A stretch of DNA of 64,000 bases, from positions 62,001 through 126,000 of the forward strand of contig NZ_JAMHJQ010000009.1 in the NCBI RefSeq assembly GCF_023534745.1, in the 5' to 3' direction. The stretch is from Streptomyces sp. 35G-GA-8. Lineage in GTDB: Bacteria; Actinomycetota; Actinomycetes; Streptomycetales; Streptomycetaceae. This document shows, in pieces, positions 1 to 8,261 of this stretch (position 1 is its first letter; each line of letters starts with the position of its first letter). Both the position numbers and the translations under genes were made by a program. The notes beneath the pieces were generated by a model. The model was not told where the DNA came from and searched no databases. It saw only the letters and a list, made by a program, of their open reading frames with translations.

Positions 1-577
1 CGTAGAACCTGCCCGGGTTCAGCCGGGACGGGACCACGAAGTCGCGGGCGCCCTCGGGGGAGGTCGCGGTGAGGATGGGCGTGGCCATCTCGTTGAAGCC
101 CAGCGCGGTCATCTTGTGCCGGATGGCGGAGATGACGGCCGTCCGCAGCATGATGTTGCGGTGCATGCGCTCGCGGCGCAGGTCGAGGAAGCGGTACTCC
201 AGTCGCCGCTCCTCGTTCACCCCGTCCTCGGCGTTGACCGTGAACGGCAGCGGACCCGCCGCGCCGAGGATCTCGACCTCGGAGACCTCGATCTCGATCT
301 CGCCCGTCGACAGCTCCGGGTTGACGTTCTCCGCACCGCGCGCGGAGACCTTGCCGTCGATACGGACGACGGTCTCCTTCGTGAGCTTGGACAGCTCCTC
401 GTTCGCGGGGGTGCCGGGGCGGGCCACGAGCTGGACCAGACCGTAGTGATCGCGGAGATCGATGAAGAGGATGCCGCCCAGGTCTCGGCGATTGTGCAGC
501 CAGCCGCTCAGCCGGACGTCGGTACCGACGTCAGAGGCGCGGAGCTCGCCGCAGGTGTGGGACCTGTACCGATGCAT
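1..577 (-). CDS. aspS: Aspartyl-tRNA synthetase, N-terminal part (runs off the window)
   Basis: Charges tRNA-Asp (or tRNA-Asp/Asn) with aspartate in the cytoplasm. The visible ~192 residues begin [18 protein letters not shown] and contain the OB-fold anticodon-binding domain ([19 protein letters not shown]). This is followed by the class II motif 1 region, including the conserved [16 protein letters not shown] and the start of the catalytic core near [20 protein letters not shown]. The start is the ATG at 577, which matches the usual bacterial AspRS N-terminus; an upstream ATG at 589 is out of frame. The remainder lies to the left of the window. It is transcribed divergently from the phosphatase gene at 732. 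Identity is secure from the conserved motifs. Confidence 0.96.
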   Translation of the reverse strand, partial: MHRYRSHTCGELRASDVGTDVRLSGWLHNRRDLGGILFIDLRDHYGLVQLVARPGTPANEELSKLTKETVVRIDGKVSARGAENVNPELSTGEIEIEVSEVEILGAAGPLPFTVNAEDGVNEERRLEYRFLDLRRERMHRNIMLRTAVISAIRHKMTALGFNEMATPILTATSPEGARDFVVPSRLNPGRFY

Positions 578-731
578 CGTCGTTTCATCCAGTTCTTGGC
601 AAGTCGGGGTTGGCCGGACGGAAGCGCTGTGTCGTAGGAGGGCATTACCTCGTACGCCGTAACAGGTTACCGCCCGGCCATGACACACCCCTCGGTGGCG
701 TTTGTTCTACACATATTCATAAAGTGGGACA
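578..731. promoter_or_regulatory. Divergent intergenic region aspS / SpoIIE phosphatase
   Basis: These 154 bases lie between two divergent starts. A short perfect dyad GTAAC-AG-GTTAC sits at 659-670. An AT-rich stretch (ACACATATTCATAAAG, about 710-725) directly precedes the ATG at 732 and could hold the -10 of that gene. No good Shine-Dalgarno is visible before 732, so that transcript may be leaderless or weakly translated. The promoter assignment is inference. Confidence 0.4.
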
Positions 732-2942
732 ATGCGCACCGAGGATGTCCTGGCCGCGATCGCGACCGGTCTATGGCGCTGGGAGAACGCGTCCGACACC
801 GTCACCCTCGACGCGGAGGCGTCCCGGCTGCTCGGCATGCCCGAAGAACCCGTGACCCTCACCACGGCCGCCGCGCGCTCCCGTCTGCACCCCATCGACT
901 GGAACGAGATCGACGGCATCTTCAATCTCGCGCTCGCCGAGGGGACCCTCGCCGAGGCACGGCTGCGGATCGTGGACGAGAGCGGCCGGGTGCTCCGTAC
1001 CGTACGGGTCAGGGCCAAACCGGTCATCACGTCCCCGACCGAGGGGGACTACGAGATGATCGGCACGGTCCAGGCGATCACCGAGCCCCAGCCGGGCACC
1101 ACCGTCGAACGGTCCTCCGTCACCGGCGACTGGCGGCGCTCCCGCGAGGCATTCCTGCTCGACGCCGGCCGCGCGCTGGCCGAGGCCCGCTCGACCGCCG
1201 AGGTGCTGCGGGTCGCCGCCTCCCTGTCCATGCCCGGCTTCTCGCCGGACGGTCTCGCGGTCTACGGCGTCTCCGGCGAGCGGCTGACGATCATCGGCCA
1301 CCACGGGCACGCGCCGGAGGACTCGGCCCCGTTCGAGGGCATGACGGTGGACACCGACTACCCGGCGGCCGAGGTCGTACGGACCGGCCGGGCCATCTAT
1401 CTGCCGACCCCGGAGTCGTACGCCGACCGGTACCCCGCCACCTGGCGGTACGTGAAGCGCTTCGGCCGCCACTCGTGGGCCTTCCTGCCGCTGATCGTCG
1501 CGGGCCGCACGCTGGGCACCTGGATGGCCGCCTTCAAACACCGGGTCGCGTTCTCGCCCGACGAGCGGTCCGTCCTGACGACGGTGGCCCGGATGATGGC
1601 GCAGGCGCTGGCCCGCGCGAGCGTCGCCGAGACCGAGCGCGAGCTCTCCCTGGGCCTCCAGCGCACGATGATGCCCACGCTCGGCCCCGAGATCCCCGGC
1701 ATGACGATGGCCGCCCGGTACGTACCGACCGGCGGCGGCCTCCAGATCGGCGGCGACTGGTACGACATGATCCCGCTGCCCGGCGGCACCTCGCACTCCG
1801 AGGGGCGCTGGGGCGGACGCTTCGCGCTGGTCATCGGGGATGTCCAGGGCCATGACGTACGGGCCGCCGGCCTCATGGGCCAGCTGCGGATCGCCCTGCG
1901 CGCCTATGCCTCCGAGGGCCACCGCCCGGACGCGGTGCTCTCCCGCGCGTCCCGCTTCCTGGCCGGTCTCCAGTACTACCCGGGACGCGACGGCGGCAGC
2001 GACATCCCCGGCGGGGGACCGCGCACGGACGCGGGGGCCACCGTGATGAACGAGTGGTACTCCGTGGCGGGACCGCGCTTCGCGACCTGCCTCTATATGG
2101 AGGTCGACCCGGAGAGCGGCACGCTCGACATCGCCCGCGCGGGCCATCCCGACCCGGTGATCCGTACGGCGGACGGGACCGCGTTCGTCCGGCAGACCGC
2201 GGGCGGACTGCCGCTCGGCATCGAGGCCGACTCCGACTATCCGACGACCCGGATCGTCCTGGGCCCCGGCGAAACACTCATGCTCTGCACGGACGGGCTC
2301 ATCGAGACCGGCGGACACGATCTCGCGACCGGCTGGGCGCGGCTGCGGCCCGTACTGGAGCAGGACACCGGCGGATCCCTGGAAAAGCTCGCCGACACCC
2401 TCATCCAGGCCGTGCACGGCCCCACCTCGCACTACACGACCGGACCGCTCGTGGACCGCCGCGAGGACGACATCGCGCTCCTGCTGCTCGCCCGGGACCT
2501 CGCGCCGGCCCGGCTCCCCGGCGGGATTCCCCGGCGCACCGCGCTGACCGTCGCCCAGGCCGAGCCCGAGCGGATCGCGGGCGCCCGACGCCAGCTGCGC
2601 GAGCTGCTGCACGACTGGGCGGACGCGGAACAGATCGACTCCGCGGAGCTGATGGTCTCCGAGATGATCACCAACGTCCTCGTACACACCGACGGCGACG
2701 CCCTGCTCGTCGCGGAGGCGCGCGGCGAGCCGGGGGACCGGCGCCTGCGCGTCGAGGTCGCCGACACCAGCGACGAACTGCCGCACCGCAGACACCCCGG
2801 GGAGCTGGCCTCCAGCGGGCGCGGCCTGGTGCTGATGGAGGTGCTCGCCGACGCGTGGGGGGTGGATCCGCGCGGCGAGGGGAAGTCGATCTGGTTCGAG
2901 CTCTACGAGTGCGGCGGGGCGGAACCCGGGGTCTCGTCGTAG
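732..2942 (+). CDS. PAS-GAF-SpoIIE-HATPase multidomain phosphatase (PPM/RsbU type)
   Basis: A 736-residue soluble regulator that probably dephosphorylates an anti-anti-sigma factor and may also phosphorylate it through its own kinase-like domain. Domain order: PAS-like sensor (about 1-120), GAF (about 140-300), SpoIIE/PP2C phosphatase (about 320-590, with GGDWYDM, VIGDVQGHD and the late LCTDGLIE metal-site motifs), then an HATPase_c_2 anti-sigma-type domain (about 600-730, SEMITNVLVHT and GRGLVLME). Streptomyces carry dozens of such proteins; ligands and partners cannot be read from sequence. No sigma/anti-sigma gene is adjacent. Its last 40 bases overlap the convergent permease gene. The ATG at 732 lacks a strong RBS. 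Confidence 0.9.
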   Translation: MRTEDVLAAIATGLWRWENASDTVTLDAEASRLLGMPEEPVTLTTAAARSRLHPIDWNEIDGIFNLALAEGTLAEARLRIVDESGRVLRTVRVRAKPVITSPTEGDYEMIGTVQAITEPQPGTTVERSSVTGDWRRSREAFLLDAGRALAEARSTAEVLRVAASLSMPGFSPDGLAVYGVSGERLTIIGHHGHAPEDSAPFEGMTVDTDYPAAEVVRTGRAIYLPTPESYADRYPATWRYVKRFGRHSWAFLPLIVAGRTLGTWMAAFKHRVAFSPDERSVLTTVARMMAQALARASVAETERELSLGLQRTMMPTLGPEIPGMTMAARYVPTGGGLQIGGDWYDMIPLPGGTSHSEGRWGGRFALVIGDVQGHDVRAAGLMGQLRIALRAYASEGHRPDAVLSRASRFLAGLQYYPGRDGGSDIPGGGPRTDAGATVMNEWYSVAGPRFATCLYMEVDPESGTLDIARAGHPDPVIRTADGTAFVRQTAGGLPLGIEADSDYPTTRIVLGPGETLMLCTDGLIETGGHDLATGWARLRPVLEQDTGGSLEKLADTLIQAVHGPTSHYTTGPLVDRREDDIALLLLARDLAPARLPGGIPRRTALTVAQAEPERIAGARRQLRELLHDWADAEQIDSAELMVSEMITNVLVHTDGDALLVAEARGEPGDRRLRVEVADTSDELPHRRHPGELASSGRGLVLMEVLADAWGVDPRGEGKSIWFELYECGGAEPGVSS

Positions 2943-3979
2943 CGCCCGTAACGGTCCTTCAGCTCGGAGAGGACACCGAACGCGGCGGCCGTCAACGGCA
3001 CGGCGAGCAGTATCCCCAGAATCCCGGCCACGCTGGCGCCCGCGGTGATCGCCAATATCACCACGGCCGGGTGCATCTGTACCGTACGGCTCTGGATCAT
3101 CGGCTGAAGCACATGGCCCTCAAGGACCTGCACGGCGAGCACCACCCCCAGCGCCCACAGCCCGATCACCAGGCCCCGGTCGGCGAGGGCGACCAGCACG
3201 GCGACGGCGCCGGAGAGGAAGGCGCCGAGATACGGGATGTACGCCCCGACGAAGACGAGCGCACCGAGCCCGACCGCGCCGGGGACACGCAGGATCAGCA
3301 GGCCGACGGTGATGCAGACCGCGTCGATGAGGGCGATGACGGTGGTGCCGCGCATGAACCCCTCGACGGCGCCGAAGGCACGGCGGGCCATGGCCTCGAC
3401 GGTGTCCCCGGTCGTACGCGGGGCGAAGGCCCTGAGCGCGTCGGCCGCGCGCTCCGAGTCGCGCAGGAAGAAGAACATCAGCAGCAGCGCGAGCACGGCG
3501 GTGGCGATCAGCTCGCCGACGACACTGATGCCGGTGAGCACCCCGGAGGCGGCGGTGGCGCCGAACTTCCCGATCAGCGACTTGGCGTTCTTCGTCAGAT
3601 CGTCGAGCGAGGTCCCGGCGGCGCCGAAGTGCTTGGCCAAGTCCCGCGCCGCCTGCCGCAGCGAGGTCATGATCTGGTCCCCGTTGTCGACCAGCGCGCT
3701 GACGACGATGTACCCCGCGCCGCCGACCACGGCCACGACGGCGACGCAGGTGAGCCCGGCGGCGAGCGACCGGTTCAGCCGCAGTGCGACGAGGCGGCGG
3801 TAGAAGGGGCCGAGCAGGGCGGTGCCGAGGATGGCGAGCAGTACGGGCGTGACGGCGGTCTTGAAGGTGACGACCAGCCAGATCGCGACGGCCCCGACCC
3901 CGGCGATCACCAGCACCACCCCGCACCAGGCGGCGAGGCGCCGGGCGCTCTCGGGGAGGACGGACGACGAGATCTGCAC
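2903..3979 (-). CDS. AI-2E family transporter (PerM/TqsA-like membrane protein)
   Basis: Polytopic membrane protein of the AI-2E exporter superfamily, about 358 residues with 7-8 hydrophobic segments. The first is around WCGVVLVIAGVGAVAIWLVV. Also typical are the paired segments FVGAYIPYLGAFLSGAVAVL and the C-terminal GILGILLAVPLTAAAFGVL. Substrates are unknown for most members; proposed roles include signal or Na+/H+ export. I chose the GTG at 3979 (VQISSSVLPESARR). The frame remains open to 4129, but that stretch is Pro/Arg-rich and runs toward a large inverted repeat, so it is unlikely to be coding. The 3' end overlaps the convergent phosphatase gene by 40 bases. Confidence 0.85.
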   Translation of the reverse strand: MQISSSVLPESARRLAAWCGVVLVIAGVGAVAIWLVVTFKTAVTPVLLAILGTALLGPFYRRLVALRLNRSLAAGLTCVAVVAVVGGAGYIVVSALVDNGDQIMTSLRQAARDLAKHFGAAGTSLDDLTKNAKSLIGKFGATAASGVLTGISVVGELIATAVLALLLMFFFLRDSERAADALRAFAPRTTGDTVEAMARRAFGAVEGFMRGTTVIALIDAVCITVGLLILRVPGAVGLGALVFVGAYIPYLGAFLSGAVAVLVALADRGLVIGLWALGVVLAVQVLEGHVLQPMIQSRTVQMHPAVVILAITAGASVAGILGILLAVPLTAAAFGVLSELKDRYGRYDETPGSAPPHS

Positions 3980-4115
3980 GCTCCCACCCGACCACGCGAA
4001 GTTGGGCCTGTCCCGCGCAGGACTCCGCCGGGGTGACAGTCGCCTCCCGGCGGGGGGTCGTGGGTGGCGCGGGGCGCGGTGGGTGGTGCCGGGGGCCGGG
4101 GCCTCCGGAGGTGCA

Positions 4116-4397
4116 TGTCCGGACGGCACGATTTACGGCGCGGCTCTGGCCTGTCGTTGGTTCGGGCGTCCGCGCGCCACAAATCACGCTTTAGTGTCCG
4201 GACACGCACCTCCTACGACCCCGACCCCCTCCCGCCCGTGGGCGCACTTGCCCTCGCGGTCGGCCGGGCCCGCTTGTGCGGGCGGTGAAGGGGGGCGCGC
4301 AGGGGTCGTGTCCGGGACGTAGAGCGTGATTTGTGGCGCGCGAACGCCCGAACCATCGTCTGGGCAGCTGCGCGCCGTAAATCATGCAGTCCCGGAC
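4116..4397. repeat. Long imperfect inverted repeat, arms about 90 bp
   Basis: The arm at about 4116-4207 is, with roughly 80% identity by eye, the reverse complement of about 4303-4397. The best-conserved core, ATTTACGGCGCG through CGCGCGCCACAAATCACGCT, is at about 4131-4190. Its partner starts AGCGTGATTTGTGGCGCGCG at 4323. The ~95 bp centre retains weaker symmetry, so nearly the whole block could fold into one hairpin. It lies in the ~500 bp gap between the pirin stop (4482) and the permease start, both leftward. No open frame here looks coding. It could be a MITE-like element, a terminator/antiterminator or a structured RNA. Confidence 0.75.
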
Positions 4398-4481
4398 GCG
4401 GGCCCGGAGCGACCACCGGCAACAACCCGCACACGAGAACCGGCCCCGGCCGAAACGAACCCCGAACCGCGCCCGCGCCGG

Positions 4482-5435
4482 CTACGCCGGCCCCGCCGGG
4501 ACCGTGCCCAGGCGCCCCGCCTGGAAGTCCTCGAACGCCTGCTTGAGCTCCGCGTGACTGTTCATCACAAACGGGCCATAGTGCGCCATCGGCTCCCGGA
4601 TCGGGCGTCCGCCCAGCAGCACGACCTCCAGGTCCGGCGTGTTCCCGTCCTGGGACTCGTCCGCGCGCACGCTCAGCGCGCCGCCCGCGCCGAACACCGC
4701 CGTCTGCCCCATGTGGACCGGACGCCGGTCCGTACCGACCGAGCCGCGCCCCGCCAGTACGTACGCGAGACCGTTGAAGTCCTCCCGCCACGGCAGATTG
4801 ATCTCCGCACCCGGCCGCAGCGTCGCGTGGATCATCGTGATCGGGGTGTGCGTGATGCCGGGGCCCTCGTGTCCGTCGAGCGAACCGGCGATCACCCGGA
4901 GCAGCGCGCCGCCGTCGGGCGAGGTCAGCAGCTGGACCTGGCCGCCGCGGATGTCCTGGTACCGGGGGTCCATCATCTTGTCGGACGCCGGGAGGTTCAC
5001 CCAGAGCTGGAGGCCGTGGAACAGCCCGCCGGACATGACCAGCGACTCCGGCGGAGCCTCGATGTGCAGCAGGCCGGAGCCCGCCGTCATCCACTGGGTG
5101 TCACCGTTCTGGATGGTGCCGCCGCCGCCGTTGCTGTCCTGGTGGATGAAGGTGCCGTCGATCAGGTACGTCACGGTCTCGAAGCCGCGGTGCGGGTGCC
5201 ACGGCGTGCCCTTGGGCTCGCCCGGCGCGTACTCCACCTCGCCCATCTGGTCCATCATGATGAACGGGTCGAGGTGCTGGTAGTTGATCCCCGCGAACGC
5301 GCGACGCACCGGGAAGCCCTCGCCCTCGAATCCGCCGGGGGCGGTCGTGACGGCGAGTACGGGGCGGGCCACGGCGTCGGCCGGGGCCGCCACCCGGGGC
5401 AGGGTCAGCGGGTTTTCGACAGTCACTGCGGGCAT
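4482..5435 (-). CDS. Pirin family protein
   Basis: Bicupin iron-binding protein of 317 residues; some pirins have quercetin 2,3-dioxygenase or transcription-cofactor activity, but the substrate here is unknown. The metal ligands of the family are present: His80 and His82 in WHPHRGFETVTY, and His124 and Glu126 in GLLHIEAPP. An N-terminal cupin covers about 30-150 and the Pirin_C cupin about 200-300. A clear RBS (AAGGAGG) lies just upstream of the ATG at 5435. A perfect 7-5-7 palindrome sits at 5458-5476, as expected for MarR-type control, but no marR gene is nearby. It is transcribed alone. Confidence 0.93.
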   Translation of the reverse strand: MPAVTVENPLTLPRVAAPADAVARPVLAVTTAPGGFEGEGFPVRRAFAGINYQHLDPFIMMDQMGEVEYAPGEPKGTPWHPHRGFETVTYLIDGTFIHQDSNGGGGTIQNGDTQWMTAGSGLLHIEAPPESLVMSGGLFHGLQLWVNLPASDKMMDPRYQDIRGGQVQLLTSPDGGALLRVIAGSLDGHEGPGITHTPITMIHATLRPGAEINLPWREDFNGLAYVLAGRGSVGTDRRPVHMGQTAVFGAGGALSVRADESQDGNTPDLEVVLLGGRPIREPMAHYGPFVMNSHAELKQAFEDFQAGRLGTVPAGPA

Positions 5436-5457
5436 GGGGGCCTCCTTGATGATTCAA

Positions 5458-5476
5458 CGTTCAATTTAGTTGAACG
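5458..5476. promoter_or_regulatory. Palindromic operator upstream of pirin (MarR-like)
   Basis: Perfect inverted repeat CGTTCAA-TTTAG-TTGAACG, centred 32 bases upstream of the pirin start codon and beside its RBS. The sequence and its AT-rich character resemble MarR-family operators, which often control pirin/quinone-responsive genes. The repeat is seen directly; the regulator class is inferred. Confidence 0.6.
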
Positions 5477-5524
5477 GTGAACATCTGGCAAGGCGCACCG
5501 CATTCCCGGGGGCCGACATGAGTA

Positions 5525-5549
5525 CGCCGCGGCCGGATGGGCCGCGGCG
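5525..5549 (-). terminator. GC-rich hairpin downstream of the SseB-domain gene
   Basis: Perfect 10-bp stem CGCCGCGGCC / GGCCGCGGCG with a 5-base loop, 30 bases past the stop at 5580. No T tract is evident, as is usual for Streptomyces terminators. Confidence 0.6.
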
Positions 5550-5579
5550 GAGGAGGAGCCGGGAAGGAGGGGACAGGAT

Positions 5580-6068
5580 CTAGCCGTACATACGGCGCAT
5601 CGCGAAGTCCACCATCTGCTCGACCGCCTTCGCGTCGAACACCATGCGATGGTCGCCCTCCATGTCCAGGACGAAGCCGTATCCCGTGGGCAGCAGATCG
5701 ATCACCTCGGCGCCGGTGATCACGAAGTACTTCGACTCCTTGCCCGCGTACCGCCGCAGCTCCTTGAGCGTGCTGAACATGGGGATCACCGGCTGCTGCG
5801 TGTTGTGCAGGGCCAGGAACCCGGGGTTGTCACCCCGCGGGCAGTAGACCTTCGACGTCGCGAAGATCTGCTGGAAGTCCTCGGCCGACAACGACCCCGT
5901 CGTGAACGCGCGCACCGCGTCTCCCAGCGACGGGGGCGAGGGCTCCGGATACAGCGGCTGTTCGCCGTATCCGCCCGCGCCCGGGCCGCCCATCGGCTGC
6001 TGCTGCGGCTGCTGAGGCGGGTGCGTGTACTGCTGCTGAGCGCCCGGGTTCTGGTCGTAGCCGTACAT
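5580..6068 (-). CDS. SseB N-terminal domain protein
   Basis: 162-residue cytoplasmic protein beginning MYGYDQNPGAQQQY. A Gln/Pro/Gly-rich leader occupies the first ~40 residues. An SseB-like domain follows (about 50-160), with KVYCPRGDNPGFLALHNTQQ and the GYGFVLDMEGDHRMVFD C-terminal part. The frame also opens at a GTG at 6122, but the extra 18 residues are not typical and the ATG at 6068 gives the usual start for Streptomyces members. Function is unknown; SseB domains occur in proteins of enhanced-serine-sensitivity and type VII-associated contexts. It is divergent from the acyl-CoA dehydrogenase. Confidence 0.78.
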   Translation of the reverse strand: MYGYDQNPGAQQQYTHPPQQPQQQPMGGPGAGGYGEQPLYPEPSPPSLGDAVRAFTTGSLSAEDFQQIFATSKVYCPRGDNPGFLALHNTQQPVIPMFSTLKELRRYAGKESKYFVITGAEVIDLLPTGYGFVLDMEGDHRMVFDAKAVEQMVDFAMRRMYG

Positions 6069-6231
6069 GAGCGCAAGAGTACTGAGGAATGGTGTCCTGG
6101 GGAGCCGGGTCGGCCTCGTCACAGTCTCCCGGACGGGGTTGCGCCTTATTACCCATGGGTAGCATCATCGTAGCTACTTACCGGTACATGTATGAGGAAC
6201 CTGCCTCCCCGATCCTTACGGAGTCGTCGCC

Positions 6232-8058
6232 ATGGGGCACTACAAGTCAAATCTGCGCGACATCGAGTTCAACCTCTTCGAGGTCCTCGGACGCGACAAG
6301 CTGTACGGCTCCGGACCGTTCGCGGAGATGGACGTGGAGACCGCCAAGAGCATCCTCGAAGAGGTCACGCGCCTCGCGGAGAGCGACCTCGCCGAGTCGT
6401 TCGCGGACGCCGACCGCAACCCCCCGGTCTTCGACCCGGAGACCAACACGGCTCCGGTCCCGGCGGCCTTCAAGAAGAGCTACCAGGCGTACATGGACTC
6501 CGAGTACTGGCGCCTCGGCCTGCCGGAGGAGATCGGCGGCACGACCTCCCCCCGCTCCCTGATCTGGGCGTACGCGGAGCTGCTCCTCGGCGCGAACCCC
6601 GCCGTGTGGATGTACGCGTCGGGCCCCGCCTTCGCCGGGATCCTTTTCGACGAGGGCAATGAGGCGCAGAAGAAGGTCGCCGCGTTCGCCGTCGAGAAGC
6701 AGTGGGGCTCCACGATGGTCCTCACCGAGCCGGACGCCGGCTCGGACGTCGGCGCGGGCCGTACGAAGGCCGTCGAGCAGGAGGACGGCAGCTGGCACAT
6801 CGAGGGCGTGAAGCGCTTCATCACCTCCGGCGAGCACGACATGTCGGAGAACATCCTTCACTACGTCCTCGCCCGCCCCGAGGGCGCCGGCCCCGGCACC
6901 AAGGGCCTGTCGCTCTTCCTCGTACCGAAGTACGAGTTCGACTGGGAGACCGGCGAGCTGGGCGCGCGCAACGGCGCCTACGCCACGAACGTCGAGCACA
7001 AGATGGGGCTCAAGGCCTCCAACACCTGCGAGATGACCTTCGGCGACCGCCACCCCGCCAAGGGCTGGCTGATCGGTGACAAGCACGAGGGCATCCGCCA
7101 GATGTTCCGCATCATCGAGTTCGCCCGGATGATGGTCGGTACGAAGGCCATCGCCACGCTGTCCACCGGCTATCTGAACGCGCTGGAGTACGCCAAGGAG
7201 CGCGTCCAGGGCCCCGATCTGGCGCAGTTCATGGACAAGGCGGCGCCCAAGGTCACCATCACGCACCACCCCGATGTGCGCCGCTCGCTGATGACGCAGA
7301 AGGCGTACGCCGAGGGCATGCGCGCCCTCGTCATGTACACCGCCTCCGTCCAGGACGAGATCGCCGTCAAGGAGGCCGAGGGCGAGAACGCGAAGGCGCT
7401 GCACGGGCTGAACGATCTGCTGCTGCCGATAGTGAAGGGCTACGGCTCGGAGCGGTCGTACGAGCAGCTCGCCCAGTCCCTCCAGATCTTCGGCGGCTCC
7501 GGCTATCTCCAGGAGTACCCGATCGAGCAGTACATCCGGGACGCCAAGATCGACACCCTCTACGAGGGCACCACCGCGATCCAGGGCCAGGACTTCTTCT
7601 TCCGGAAGATCGTCCGTGACCAGGGCCAGTCGTTGAACACGCTCGCCGAGGAGATCAAGACGTTCCTCGCGGTCGGCACCGGCGGTACGGAGCTGGCCCC
7701 GGCCCGCGACGCGCTCGCCAAGGCGGCCGTCGACCTGGAGGCGATCGTCGGCCGGATGCTGACCGATCTCACCTCCACCGGCGAGGACGTCAAGAACATC
7801 TACAAGGTCGGGCTGAACACGACGCGGCTGCTGATGGCCTCGGGCGATGTGGTCGTCGGCTATCTGCTGCTGCGCGGCGCCGCCGTGGCCGCCGAGAAGC
7901 TGGAGACGGCCGCCGCGAAGGACGTGGCGTTCTACCAGGGCAAGATCGCGGCGGCGAAGTTCTTCGCCGCGAATGTCCTGCCGGACGTCTCGACGCAGCG
8001 CGCGCTCGCCGAGACCGTCGACGACTCCCTCATGGAGCTGGACGAAGCGGCCTTCTGA
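6232..8058 (+). CDS. Acyl-CoA dehydrogenase (large FadE type)
   Basis: FAD-dependent enzyme of fatty-acid beta-oxidation that converts acyl-CoA to trans-2-enoyl-CoA. At 608 residues it is the long form, like mycobacterial FadE5, with an extra C-terminal helical domain. Visible motifs are the [18 protein letters not shown]/substrate loop, [16 protein letters not shown], the [20 protein letters not shown] active-site/FAD segment near 430-450, and a C-terminal dehydrogenase domain (about 470-600). A GGAG lies a few bases upstream of the ATG at 6232. The upstream region carries an 8-bp palindrome TACCGGTA near 6179-6186. The gene is followed by a very strong hairpin, so it is probably monocistronic. 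Confidence 0.93.
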   Translation: MGHYKSNLRDIEFNLFEVLGRDKLYGSGPFAEMDVETAKSILEEVTRLAESDLAESFADADRNPPVFDPETNTAPVPAAFKKSYQAYMDSEYWRLGLPEEIGGTTSPRSLIWAYAELLLGANPAVWMYASGPAFAGILFDEGNEAQKKVAAFAVEKQWGSTMVLTEPDAGSDVGAGRTKAVEQEDGSWHIEGVKRFITSGEHDMSENILHYVLARPEGAGPGTKGLSLFLVPKYEFDWETGELGARNGAYATNVEHKMGLKASNTCEMTFGDRHPAKGWLIGDKHEGIRQMFRIIEFARMMVGTKAIATLSTGYLNALEYAKERVQGPDLAQFMDKAAPKVTITHHPDVRRSLMTQKAYAEGMRALVMYTASVQDEIAVKEAEGENAKALHGLNDLLLPIVKGYGSERSYEQLAQSLQIFGGSGYLQEYPIEQYIRDAKIDTLYEGTTAIQGQDFFFRKIVRDQGQSLNTLAEEIKTFLAVGTGGTELAPARDALAKAAVDLEAIVGRMLTDLTSTGEDVKNIYKVGLNTTRLLMASGDVVVGYLLLRGAAVAAEKLETAAAKDVAFYQGKIAAAKFFAANVLPDVSTQRALAETVDDSLMELDEAAF

Positions 8059-8083
8059 CCGGGCCCGCCCGATCACGACGACG

Positions 8084-8123
8084 GGACGGCGGGACACCTC
8101 CCCGGGGAGGTGTCCCGCCGTCC
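8084..8123 (+). terminator. Strong terminator hairpin after the acyl-CoA dehydrogenase
   Basis: Perfect 18-bp stem GGACGGCGGGACACCTCC / GGAGGTGTCCCGCCGTCC with a CCGG loop, 25 bases past the stop at 8058. Confidence 0.88.
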
Positions 8124-8261
8124 TGTCCCCCCGTTTTCCGCCGCCCGCCGCTCCGTCCCGCGTGCCTGTTCTCCCCATGTGCGGAGCTTGTCCCGCCCAG
8201 TTCCGTGCCGTTCCAACCGGTGACGGGCCCGGTGCCAGGGCCCGTCGTTATGGTGAACCCC

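Noticed and set aside
771-2795. 674-codon open frame antisense to the SpoIIE-type phosphatase
   Set aside because: Composition is Arg/Gly/Ala-rich with no domain; it is the usual high-GC shadow of a strongly supported gene.
2054-4036. 660-codon rightward frame across the phosphatase end and the permease
   Set aside because: Overlaps two recognised genes in other frames and has no recognisable domain.
4129-4397. Short frames with similar N-termini (MICGART...) on both strands
   Set aside because: The similarity is a consequence of the inverted repeat; neither frame has codon bias or an RBS.
5580-6122. Upstream GTG start for the SseB-domain gene
   Set aside because: Adds 18 residues not typical of the family; MYGYDQ at 6068 is the expected start.
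6247-8178. 643-codon frame antisense to the acyl-CoA dehydrogenase
   Set aside because: No motif, opposite to a complete conserved enzyme and running through its terminator hairpin.
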